DNA from: Sedimentisphaerales bacterium
GTDB taxonomy: Bacteria; Planctomycetota; Phycisphaerae; Sedimentisphaerales; SG8-4
DNA: 11,082 nucleotides
Assembly (NCBI GenBank): GCA_016932895.1
Contig: JAFGCA010000418.1
Coordinates: forward strand, 1-11,082
Direction of reading: 5' to 3'
Below the pieces are notes generated by a model. That model worked only from the letters and a program-made list of their open reading frames with translations. It did not search any database and was not told where the DNA came from. Below, piece after piece: positions 1 through 5,585 of the stretch; the first letter of the stretch is position 1; each line of letters starts with the position of its first letter. Position numbers and translations under genes: made by a program.

Positions 1-692
1 AAAAACGGCTCGTCGCGATGGCTCCGCACGAACGCGATCGCCTCATCGGTCAGACGGTCGGTGAGATACTCGCCTTCTTCCCTGGCATCGAGCCCCGGGA
101 TATCGTAGGGCGCGAAGTAGCTGGGCGGGCCGCCGTAACAGCAACCGCCCACGTTGAGGTCGAAGCCCTGCCACTCGGGCCGTCGCGTCGGCTCGACAGT
201 GCCCATCTCCTGTCTCGTCCCCGAGAGGTGCCACTTGCCGATGAAGGCGTTGGCATAGCCGGCCTCCTTGAGACGCTCGGCGATGGTGACGTGGTCGAGC
301 GTGAGATGATTGACCATCTCCGCTGAGAGCAGGGAGGCGCCTTCCGGCTCGAATCTCTTCTGGTCGGGGATGTGATTCGTGATGGCCAGGCGCGCCGGGG
401 ATTGACCGGTCATGATCGCTGCCCGCGTGGGCGAGCACACCGGCGCAGCGCTGTAGGCGTCGGTAAACCGCATGCCCTGCGTCGCGAGGCGGTCGATGTT
501 CGGCGTCTCCAGGGCCTCGTTGCCCTGGCAGTGCAGGTCCGTCCAGCCCAGATCGTCGATCATGACCAGCAGGATATTCGGCGGGCCCTTGCGCTGCGAG
601 CGGGCCGAACCGCCGGCCAAGCCCCGGCAGCCGCCCACCGCCGCCGACGCCATAGCCCAGCCGGCCGTCTTGAGAAAAATCCGTCTATTCAT
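1..692 (-). CDS. Exported Cys-type sulfatase, N-terminal part (gene runs off the window)
   Basis: Hydrolyses sulfate esters, probably of sulfated polysaccharides or aryl sulfates; the substrate cannot be told from this part. The first 230 codons are present. The start ATG (690-692) has GGAG about 8 bases upstream. Residues 2-7 (NRRIFLK) match the Tat twin-arginine consensus, followed by an Ala/Gly-rich hydrophobic stretch. Cys22 sits in a weak lipobox-like VGGC, so this may be a Tat-exported lipoprotein. The sulfatase core starts near residue 38 with the metal-binding Asp pair (D46, D47). The CSPTR motif at 86-90 supplies the cysteine converted to formylglycine, and GKWHL at 152-156 is the conserved Lys/His motif. 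The C-terminal metal ligands lie outside the window. No maturation enzyme (FGE or anSME) is visible here. It is divergent from the CGGC gene. Family is certain, substrate unknown. Confidence 0.93.
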   Translation of the reverse strand, partial: MNRRIFLKTAGWAMASAAVGGCRGLAGGSARSQRKGPPNILLVMIDDLGWTDLHCQGNEALETPNIDRLATQGMRFTDAYSAAPVCSPTRAAIMTGQSPARLAITNHIPDQKRFEPEGASLLSAEMVNHLTLDHVTIAERLKEAGYANAFIGKWHLSGTRQEMGTVEPTRRPEWQGFDLNVGGCCYGGPPSYFAPYDIPGLDAREEGEYLTDRLTDEAIAFVRSHRDEPF

Positions 693-746
693 CTTCTGCT
701 CCAGCTCTGTCACCGAGATTCCGTCGAACCCACAATAACCGCCGCT

Positions 747-775
747 AAAATAAGCGACGGCTGCGCCAGAGTAAA
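747..775 (-). promoter_or_regulatory. Probable sigma70-type promoter of the sulfatase gene
   Basis: Read on the minus strand, TTTACT (-35, 775-770) and TATTTT (-10, 752-747) are separated by 17 bases, each matching consensus at 4 of 6 positions. The -10 box lies in the centre of an imperfect inverted repeat at 739-760 (arms CCGCCGCT and AGCGACGG, one mismatch), which could be an operator. The start codon is about 55 bases downstream. Predicted by eye only. Confidence 0.45.
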
Positions 776-812
776 GCGCAATGCGGTCGGGCGAGGTCGC
801 CGCAGGATCGCT

Positions 813-841
813 TTGACGCGCGTGTTGCCGGCGAGTATGGT
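813..841 (+). promoter_or_regulatory. Probable promoter of the CGGC-priA unit
   Basis: TTGACG (813-818) and TATGGT (836-841) are 17 bases apart, matching consensus at 5 and 4 of 6 positions. The predicted transcript starts near 848, giving a leader of about 47 bases before the ATG at 895. It shares the 693-894 gap with the divergent sulfatase promoter. Confidence 0.5.
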
Positions 842-894
842 ATGCGGAAACGGTCGCGTCGGACCGCGACGGTCGGAAGAAGGATGTGTCGGAT

Positions 895-1320
895 ATGATC
901 GATCTTAGGAAGAAGAAATACATCGTTGTTTTGCAGTGTCACATCGTCAAGGAGCGCTGCCCGGGCTATCTGTGCGAGAAGGCGTTTCACGAGCGCGCGG
1001 GCGGCTTCGCGCCGTATCCGAAGGACCAATCGTACCGGCTGCTGACGATGACGTGCGGGGGCTGCTGCGGCCGGGCCGCGCATCGCAAGCTCACGCAAAT
1101 GCTGCGGACGATGAAGAAGAAAGAGGGCATCGGCAAGGAGCAGGTCGTCGTGCAGTTATCCTCCTGCATCGCGAAGGACAACTTCCACGCGCCGCCGTGC
1201 CCGCACCTGGACTATCTCAAGAGCCTGCTGGCCCGGATCGGCCTGGATGTGTGCGAGGACACCGTGATCTCGGAGAAGTCGGAGCGCCGGCGGGCCGGCG
1301 GTCGTTGGGCCCATGAGTAA
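895..1320 (+). CDS. CGGC-domain protein (cysteine-rich, putative metal-binding)
   Basis: A 141-residue soluble protein without signal peptide. The motif CGGC at 54-57, continuing as C58-G-R, places it in the CGGC-domain family, which is thought to bind metal but has no settled function. Other cysteines are C15, C22, C27, C91, C102 and C120, with H104 near C102, so it has an unusually rich set of possible ligands. The basic C-terminus (ERRRAGGR) looks disordered. I chose ATG 895 because AAGGA (879-883) is 11 bases upstream; a GTG at 886, three codons earlier in frame, is almost on top of that site and less likely. The gene overlaps priA by 8 bases (stop 1318-1320, priA ATG 1313), so the two are probably translationally coupled. 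The link between a CGGC protein and replication restart is unexplained. Family sure, role unknown. Confidence 0.85.
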   Translation: MIDLRKKKYIVVLQCHIVKERCPGYLCEKAFHERAGGFAPYPKDQSYRLLTMTCGGCCGRAAHRKLTQMLRTMKKKEGIGKEQVVVQLSSCIAKDNFHAPPCPHLDYLKSLLARIGLDVCEDTVISEKSERRRAGGRWAHE

Positions 1321-3670
1321 GAAGGACAAGACTCCCAGCCTGTTCGGCGTCGAGGAGCCGCAGCCGCCCGTTGGCACGCACATCATCCGCGTGGCGCTGG
1401 CGTCGGCGGCCGATACGGAGTTCGACTACCTCGTGCCCGATACGCTCTGGCCCGTCGCCGTCGGCCAGCGGGTGGCGGTCCCGTTCGGCCGGGGCAACCG
1501 ACCCGAGGAAGGGTTCTGCGTCGAGTCGGACCTCGCCCGCGAGGCCGCCTTCGGCAGCGAAGATCGTGGCATCCGGTTCAAGGCCGTGACGCGCGTCGTC
1601 GACGAGCGGCCCCTGCTCGACGCCCAACTGATGGAGCTGGCCCGCTGGATCGGCGACTACTACGTTTGCCCGCTGGGCCAGGTGCTGGCGGCGATGGTCC
1701 CGGGCGCGGTCAAGCGGGCCGCCGGCGTGCGCACGCAGCGGCTGGTCTATCTCGTCGCGCCGCCGGACGTTACGGACGCGTTGAAAGGCCCCAAGCAGAA
1801 GAAGCTCGTCGCCTTGCTGCGCGAGCAGGGGGCTGTGACGGCCGAGTCGGCGGTCGAGACCGACCGGGTGCTGGCCGAGGCCGACTGCCGTGCGTCCACG
1901 CTGAAGAACCTCGCCGACCGGCAAATCGTTCGCATCACCCAGAAGAAGGTGCTCTCGGCTCTGCCGGTCATCCCGGAAGGCATGGCGACCGCCCCGCACG
2001 AGGTCGTTCTGAACGCCGACCAGCGAACGGCTCTCGACCACATCAGCGGGCAGATCGAGTCCGACCGCTTCGGCGTGACGCTCCTGCACGGCGTCACCGA
2101 CAGCGGCAAGACCGAACTCTACATCCGCGTCATCGGCCAGGTCCTGCAAAAGGGCAGGGCGGCTATCGTCCTGCTGCCCGAAATCGCGCTGACCACCCAG
2201 ACGGTGCAGCGCTTCAACGCCCGCTTCGAGCGCATCGCCGTGCTGCACTCGGGCCTGACCGCCGGCCAGCGCAACGTCCAATGGCAGAAGATCCGCGCCG
2301 GCGAAACCGACGTCGTCATCGGAGCCCGCTCGGCCATCTTCGCGCCGCTGCCCAACCTGGGCCTGGTCGTCGTCGACGAGGAGCACGAGCCCAGCTACAA
2401 GCAGGACACCGTCCCGCGCTATCACGGTCGCGACGTCGCGATCAAGCGCGCCCAATTAGCTTCGGCGCACTGCATCCTGGGCACCGCGACGCCGTCGCTG
2501 GAGACGCTGCACAATTGCGAGACGCGGCGCAGCTTCACGCGGGTGCGCCTGCCCAAGCGCGTGATGGACCTGCCGATGCCGACGATGAAGCTGATCGACA
2601 TGGGGCAGGGGGGTGTCACGCAGCACGCGCTGGACCTGCTGAGCCGGCCCCTGGTCGAGCGTCTCACCGAAACGCTGGCCCGCAAAGAACAGGCGCTCCT
2701 CCTGCTGAACCGCCGGGGCTACAGCAACTTCGTCTTCTGTCCCTCGTGCCGCCACGCGCTGCAATGCCGCAACTGCGACGCCACGCTCACGTTCCACAAG
2801 AAGCGTCGCCCGGCCGCGGCGATGAGCACTGTCACCGGCGGCCACATCGAGCACGGCTACGCCATCTGCCACCACTGCGGCGCCCAGACCCTCGTGCGGC
2901 GCAAGTGCCCGCTCTGCGGCAAGACGATGACGATGATCGGGCTCGGCTCGCAGAAGCTCGAAGAGGAGCTGGCGCGTCGATTCCCCGAGGCCCGCATCGC
3001 TCGCGTCGACAGCGACTCGATGGCCACGCAGGACTACTACCGGCTGCTGCGCGAGTTCGGCCAGGGTCGCATCGACATCCTCGCCGGCACGCAGATCCTC
3101 GCCAAGGGGTTGCACTTCCCCAACATCACGCTCGTCGGCGTCGTCAGCGCCGACACGTGCCTCTACCTGCCCGACTTTCGCTCGAACGAGCGGACGTTCC
3201 AGCTCGTCTCGCAGGTCGCCGGCCGGGCCGGACGCTCCGAAAAGCACGGCATCGTCTACGTCCAGACCTACTTCGCCGACCAGCCCGCCATCCAGTTCGC
3301 CATGGCCCACGATTTCGACGGCTTCGTGGCCGAGGAGATGAAGCATCGCGAGGCGTGCAACCTGCCGCCGCTGTGGCGACTGGCCATGATCGTGCTGCGC
3401 GATCCGAAGTACGACCGCGTGGAGGCCGCCGCCAACGCCATGCGCCAGCGGCTCGACCGCATCATCGCGCGGCAGCAGGTGCCGGCCCGCGTCCGTGGAC
3501 CCATGCCCGCGGTGATCAGCCGTATTCAGCGATTCCATCGCATCCAGATCATCGTCCAGACGCCCGACGCCGCCGCGATGCGACGCCTCTTCGCCGCCCT
3601 CCGCAGCGAGCGGCCCATCCGTCCGGCCGTCAAAATCGCCATCGATATTGACCCCGTAAATTTATTGTAG
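1313..3670 (+). CDS. priA: Primosomal protein N' (replication restart helicase PriA)
   Basis: PriA recognises stalled or collapsed forks, unwinds the lagging arm 3' to 5' and loads the replisome. The product has 785 residues against 732 in E. coli. The N-terminal 3'-DNA-binding domain covers about 22-130. The helicase core begins near 230: motif I is GVTDSGKTE (260-268), motif II is DEEH (355-358), GTATPS (390-395) is motif III, and the C-terminal lobe carries QVAGRAGR (634-641). Eight zinc cysteines are intact: C476, C479, C485, C488, C519, C522, C532, C535. The gap between C488 and C519 is 30 residues versus 14 in E. coli, an extra segment of about 16. The usual Gly before SGKT in motif I is Asp263, which keeps the GKT core. 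The start overlaps the CGGC gene. No terminator follows, so transcripts may run into the tRNA. Identification is secure. Confidence 0.97.
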   Translation: MSKKDKTPSLFGVEEPQPPVGTHIIRVALASAADTEFDYLVPDTLWPVAVGQRVAVPFGRGNRPEEGFCVESDLAREAAFGSEDRGIRFKAVTRVVDERPLLDAQLMELARWIGDYYVCPLGQVLAAMVPGAVKRAAGVRTQRLVYLVAPPDVTDALKGPKQKKLVALLREQGAVTAESAVETDRVLAEADCRASTLKNLADRQIVRITQKKVLSALPVIPEGMATAPHEVVLNADQRTALDHISGQIESDRFGVTLLHGVTDSGKTELYIRVIGQVLQKGRAAIVLLPEIALTTQTVQRFNARFERIAVLHSGLTAGQRNVQWQKIRAGETDVVIGARSAIFAPLPNLGLVVVDEEHEPSYKQDTVPRYHGRDVAIKRAQLASAHCILGTATPSLETLHNCETRRSFTRVRLPKRVMDLPMPTMKLIDMGQGGVTQHALDLLSRPLVERLTETLARKEQALLLLNRRGYSNFVFCPSCRHALQCRNCDATLTFHKKRRPAAAMSTVTGGHIEHGYAICHHCGAQTLVRRKCPLCGKTMTMIGLGSQKLEEELARRFPEARIARVDSDSMATQDYYRLLREFGQGRIDILAGTQILAKGLHFPNITLVGVVSADTCLYLPDFRSNERTFQLVSQVAGRAGRSEKHGIVYVQTYFADQPAIQFAMAHDFDGFVAEEMKHREACNLPPLWRLAMIVLRDPKYDRVEAAANAMRQRLDRIIARQQVPARVRGPMPAVISRIQRFHRIQIIVQTPDAAAMRRLFAALRSERPIRPAVKIAIDIDPVNLL

Positions 3671-3675
3671 CACCC

Positions 3676-3704
3676 TTGCATTCCAATTCGACCCGTGGTA
3701 TATT
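3676..3704 (+). promoter_or_regulatory. Promoter of tRNA-Pro
   Basis: TATATT (3699-3704) is a 5-of-6 match to the -10 box. It is preceded by TG at 3696-3697, making an extended -10. TTGCAT lies 17 bases upstream (3676-3681). The predicted start near 3711 is about 9 bases before the mature tRNA end. It begins 6 bases after the priA stop. Confidence 0.6.
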
Positions 3705-3719
3705 CCCGCTTTCGGCCAA

Positions 3720-3794
3720 CGGGGAGTAGCTCAGCTTGGCCAGAGCGCTGCGTTCGGGACGCAGAGGTCGCTGGTTCAAATCCAGTCTCCCCGA
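3720..3794 (+). tRNA. tRNA-Pro, anticodon CGG
   Basis: The full cloverleaf can be drawn. The acceptor stem CGGGGAG (3720-3726) pairs with CTCCCCG (3787-3793), then A73. The D arm is GCTC/GAGC. The anticodon stem CTGCG/CGCAG encloses loop TTCGGGA, giving anticodon CGG, which reads the proline codon CCG. The variable loop is AGGTC, and the T arm GCTGG/CCAGT encloses TTCAAAT. C1-G72, A73 and G37 are typical of bacterial tRNA-Pro and support the identity independently of the anticodon. CCA is not encoded. The 120 bases after it (3795-3914) hold no gene and no convincing terminator that I can see. Confidence 0.95.
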
Positions 3795-3914
3795 TTCCCC
3801 CACCCCGCCATTCTCGGACCTTTTTCTGCGCGAGGTCTGCTTGCCGAACGGCTTCGGACGTGGTAGCGCACCAACTCATTCGTGACCGACGGGGCCGGAA
3901 AGCGTAGCTCGGCC

Positions 3915-3940
3915 GGGGGTGAAAATTACGTATTTTCCCC
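3915..3940. promoter_or_regulatory. Palindrome just upstream of a promoter, possible operator
   Basis: A G-run and GAAAA (3921-3925) mirror TTTTC (3933-3937) and a C-run around the palindromic centre TACGTA (3927-3932). It ends 2 bases before the -35 box of the next promoter. No T-tract follows it, so it does not look like a terminator. An activator site or transcription-factor operator is the natural reading, but no family is recognised. Confidence 0.4.
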
Positions 3941-3942
3941 AA

Positions 3943-3970
3943 TTGACACGGAACGGGAAGCAGTCATAAT
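3943..3970 (+). promoter_or_regulatory. Strong sigma70-type promoter of the PEP-CTERM gene
   Basis: A perfect TTGACA (3943-3948) is followed 16 bases later by CATAAT (3965-3970), a 5-of-6 match; TAATTT with 18-base spacing is an alternative. The next gene on this strand starts about 394 bases beyond the predicted transcript start, so it has a long leader. The first 12 bases, TTGACACGGAAC, recur exactly at the glpK promoter. Confidence 0.6.
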
Positions 3971-3976
3971 TTAGGC

Positions 3977-4370
3977 AGGAGTATGGAGTGGTGGTGAAGT
4001 GTCGCCCACTCGTGGTATGGAGGAGTGGCCAAAGCAGTTCCCACCCGTGCGGCATAGTCCCAGTCGACCTGCGATGTGCCGCCTCCGCCTCACACAGAGC
4101 GGATGAAGGGACTGCACGGGCACGGCTGCCCTGAAACGCCGACACGTCGCTTCGTCTGTTGTGACGCCGTCTGGTGTGGGCCGCGCACCGCCGCCGGGAA
4201 CGGAATAGACAAACGGAAGTGTGGTGAGAAGATGGACCGTGATGTTCATTTCCTGGTGCTTTTGCAGGTATCCCTTCCCTCATTGCACTTACGCAACGGA
4301 ATTTCAACCTGATAATCATCGAGGCGCGTATGCGCGCCGATGTCAGAAAATCTAAAGGAAGGAGGCTGTG
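3977..4370 (+). other. Long structured 5' leader of the PEP-CTERM gene
   Basis: This stretch has no convincing gene; an open frame at 4076-4312 has no ribosome binding site. It carries several helices: CCACTC (4006-4011) with GAGTGG (4023-4028); GCGGCA (4049-4054) with TGCCGC (4077-4082); CCCGTGC (4044-4050) with GCACGGG (4114-4120); and GGGCA (4118-4122) with TGCCC (4127-4131) around CGGC. The third overlaps the second and fourth by a few bases, so they could compete or form a junction. It could be a cis-regulatory RNA. No known riboswitch consensus is recognised. The transcript start is inferred from the promoter only. Confidence 0.35.
4317..4342 (+). promoter_or_regulatory. Hairpin 18 bases upstream of the PEP-CTERM ribosome binding site
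   Basis: GGCGCG (4323-4328) pairs with CGCGCC (4333-4338) around the loop TATG. CATC (4317-4320) and GATG (4339-4342) extend it past a two-base bulge. It may insulate or present the GGAGG at 4361-4365. There is no T-tract, so termination is unlikely. Confidence 0.45.
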
Positions 4371-4991
4371 ATGCGAGAGAGGCGAATGGCTGCATTGATG
4401 TTGGCGATCAGTTTGGTGGTTGCTCCAACTGCCATGGCCGAGGTTGTCAGTCTGATGGGCGACAAGGACGGTTTCGGTGTTGGCTGCCCGATCGAGAGCG
4501 GGCGCAACTATCTCGATTATGGCGCGTACTATGCCGACTACCGGGGCGCCGGCGACCCCGCGTTCACGGACAAATGGCTCCTGGGCGACCAATCCTGGAC
4601 GCACGGCTACAGCCTGGGGAGTATGACGCCTCTGTCGGCGAGTCTTGAGATCTTTGTGGCGGGCGTCGAGAACGCCGCCGCCGGAAGCGCGGACGTCCGC
4701 GTCGGCGGCACGAGTGTCGGTACGGTCCCGGGGCTGGAAGGCGGATACGATCTTACGCGAATCTTGACATTCGACGTCGCGGTCAACCTGCTCACGGGCT
4801 CTGACCCGGTGCTTGTCGATGTCTCCAGCGGAATGGACGGCTGGATCATCGACTACTCGCAACTGACGATAGAGACCGACGGTGCGGGAGGCGCGAACGG
4901 AACGACTCCCATCCCCGCGCCTGGTGCTCTGATCCTCGCAGGGCTCGGCCTTGCATGCCTGAACCTGAGAGCAACACGCCGGGCGATCTAA
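4371..4991 (+). CDS. PEP-CTERM sorting-domain protein (exported)
   Basis: A 206-residue exported protein. A signal peptide with Arg-rich start (RERR) and hydrophobic core spans 1-23, with likely cleavage after AMA. The body (about 24-170) is predicted beta-rich and resembles PEP-CTERM proteins that begin GDKDGFG (30-36) and carry a DGWIIDYSQL-type strand near the end (156-165). It contains no catalytic motif that I recognise. The C-terminus has a Gly/Asn spacer, the variant sorting motif IPAPGA (181-186), a hydrophobic segment (187-198) and basic residues (R200, R203, R204), the arrangement recognised by exosortase-type machinery. ATG 4371 is chosen because GGAGG (4361-4365) is 5 bases upstream; a GTG at 4368 is too close. 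No exosortase is in the window. It is a single-gene unit with its own promoter and terminator. Its function beyond surface or envelope display is unknown. Confidence 0.85.
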   Translation: MRERRMAALMLAISLVVAPTAMAEVVSLMGDKDGFGVGCPIESGRNYLDYGAYYADYRGAGDPAFTDKWLLGDQSWTHGYSLGSMTPLSASLEIFVAGVENAAAGSADVRVGGTSVGTVPGLEGGYDLTRILTFDVAVNLLTGSDPVLVDVSSGMDGWIIDYSQLTIETDGAGGANGTTPIPAPGALILAGLGLACLNLRATRRAI

Positions 4992-5016
4992 TGCCGGTGC
5001 GCCATGTCTACGCCGC

Positions 5017-5048
5017 AGGGCTGTGAACCTCGCCTCACAGCCCTTTAT
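5017..5048 (+). terminator. Rho-independent terminator after the PEP-CTERM gene
   Basis: AGGGCTGTGA (5017-5026) pairs perfectly over 10 bases with TCACAGCCCT (5035-5044) around an 8-base loop. A short TTAT follows. It lies 25 bases after the stop codon. The T-tract is short, but stem strength and position make this a good call. Confidence 0.8.
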
Positions 5049-5153
5049 CACTGCTGAGCCGGTTTTTCCTTCCCTTCACCGCGGCCTGGGCGTTCCCTCG
5101 CGGCCCCGGTCCATGTCATCAGAATTGATTACATCAAATCCTGGCATTAGGGG

Positions 5154-5181
5154 TTGACAGCCACCGCTCAACGTTCATACT
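5154..5181 (+). promoter_or_regulatory. Probable promoter of the PKD/toroid gene
   Basis: A perfect TTGACA (5154-5159) is followed 16 bases later by CATACT (5176-5181), a 4-of-6 match; TACTTT with 18-base spacing is an alternative. The layout copies the PEP-CTERM promoter: TTGACA, then TCATA followed shortly by TTT, and a predicted leader of nearly equal length (about 398 bases). Confidence 0.5.
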
Positions 5182-5439
5182 TTGGTCTCCCAGTGGATCT
5201 GTGTATTGCATCCTTGACGTGAAGTTCTCTGCCCGTTTTCGCGCCATAACTGCGTCAATTCCGAGAGGCACTAGAATGTGCGGGCGCAATGGAGTCACTG
5301 GGGCGGAGGTCGGGTGCGTAAGACTCATGCCAGGCCGGCGGACCCGGGATGGGCCAGGGGGAGGCTCCCTATCAACGATATCCTACGGTGATGTACGCCG
5401 GCGCGAGCGTTACGCGGCTCACTCCTTCGGCCGTACACA

Positions 5440-5486
5440 TTTCTCCGCAAGAGCCGGTTTGACCGGACACTCCCCGCGCGGAGAAA
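5440..5486 (+). promoter_or_regulatory. 9-bp RNA stem abutting an extended Shine-Dalgarno sequence
   Basis: TTTCTCCGC (5440-5448) is a perfect complement of GCGGAGAAA (5478-5486). The 29-base loop holds a second small hairpin (5454-5466). The 3' arm ends exactly where GGAGGTGAT begins and includes the AGAAA part of the Shine-Dalgarno match. No T-tract follows, so it is not a terminator. Confidence 0.5.
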
Positions 5487-5495
5487 GGAGGTGAT
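5482..5495 (+). promoter_or_regulatory. Unusually long Shine-Dalgarno match far upstream of the gene
   Basis: AGAAAGGAGGTGAT is complementary over 14 bases to the usual bacterial 16S rRNA 3' tail. It lies about 90 bases before the true start of the downstream gene, which has its own GGAGG (5573-5577). An ATG at 5502 lies 10 bases after the AGGAGG core (5486-5491) and opens a four-codon frame (M-D-Y-R, stop 5514-5516). An ATG at 5494 overlaps the match and opens a 25-codon frame. Ribosome recruitment to a leader peptide or a standby site is the likely purpose, by inference. Confidence 0.55.
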
Positions 5496-5571
5496 GAGCC
5501 CATGGACTACCGCTAAGAGCGTTTCAGAAAGGATGTATGGTTGCGTACCTCACACTGTCAGGGATGTGTAG
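5494..5571 (+). CDS. Possible 25-residue leader peptide (tentative)
   Basis: The frame starts at ATG 5494 and stops at TAG 5569-5571, one base before the GGAGG (5573-5577) that serves the 925-residue gene starting at 5586. Such placement would let a ribosome finishing here affect initiation downstream. Against it: its start is only 2 bases from AGGAGG, too close for efficient use, and the peptide has no recognisable feature such as a run of one amino acid. It could be chance. Confidence 0.2.
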   Translation: MSPWTTAKSVSERMYGCVPHTVRDV

Positions 5572-5585
5572 TGGAGGAAAGAATC

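Larger units (their letters stand above)
5188..5585 (+). other. Long structured 5' leader of the PKD/toroid gene
   Basis: No convincing gene is present. A frame open from 5201 to 5494 is arginine-rich and has no start signal. Visible helices are GAGTC (5292-5296) with GACTC (5322-5326); GCCGGCG (5334-5340) with CGCCGGC (5396-5402); CCGGT (5454-5458) with ACCGG (5462-5466); and the long stem at 5440-5486 listed separately. No riboswitch class is recognised. It may be a cis-regulatory RNA controlling a large secreted protein. The transcript start is inferred. Confidence 0.35.

Noticed and set aside
43..438. Minus-strand open frame of 131 codons
   Set aside because: It overlaps the sulfatase in another frame; only the sulfatase frame has family motifs.
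1217..3651. Several long open frames on both strands across priA
   Set aside because: Shadows of priA in GC-rich DNA with biased composition and no recognisable domains.
3526..3942. Minus-strand frame of 138 codons containing GETGFEPATSASRTQRSG
   Set aside because: This is the antisense translation of the tRNA gene, a common false protein in databases; the overlapping plus-strand frame at 3695-3907 is likewise tRNA read-through.
4076..4312. Plus-strand frame of 78 codons in the first leader
   Set aside because: No ribosome binding site and no coding-like composition; a Cys/Arg/Pro-rich random look.
5214..5250. Second promoter in the second leader (TTGACG, CATAAC)
   Set aside because: The spacing of 25 bases is too long for a sigma70 promoter.
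5278..5345. Possible cobalamin-type riboswitch (CACTG and GCCAGG elements in the second leader)
   Set aside because: The elements are short. The conserved B12-box order and flanking helices are not present, and the gene downstream has no B12 link.
5201..5494. Plus-strand frame of 97 codons ending in TGATG over the extended Shine-Dalgarno
   Set aside because: The TGATG overlap looked like coupling, but the start GTG has no ribosome site, the product is arginine-rich and featureless, and it lies within strong RNA structure. Kept only as context for the leader.
5541..5585. Upstream TTG start for the PKD/toroid gene
   Set aside because: It would place 15 polar residues before the signal peptide; ATG 5586 has a proper ribosome site.
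3795..5585. CRISPR array, tandem repeats or mobile genes in the long gaps
   Set aside because: No regularly spaced direct repeats, transposase or integrase sequence was seen.
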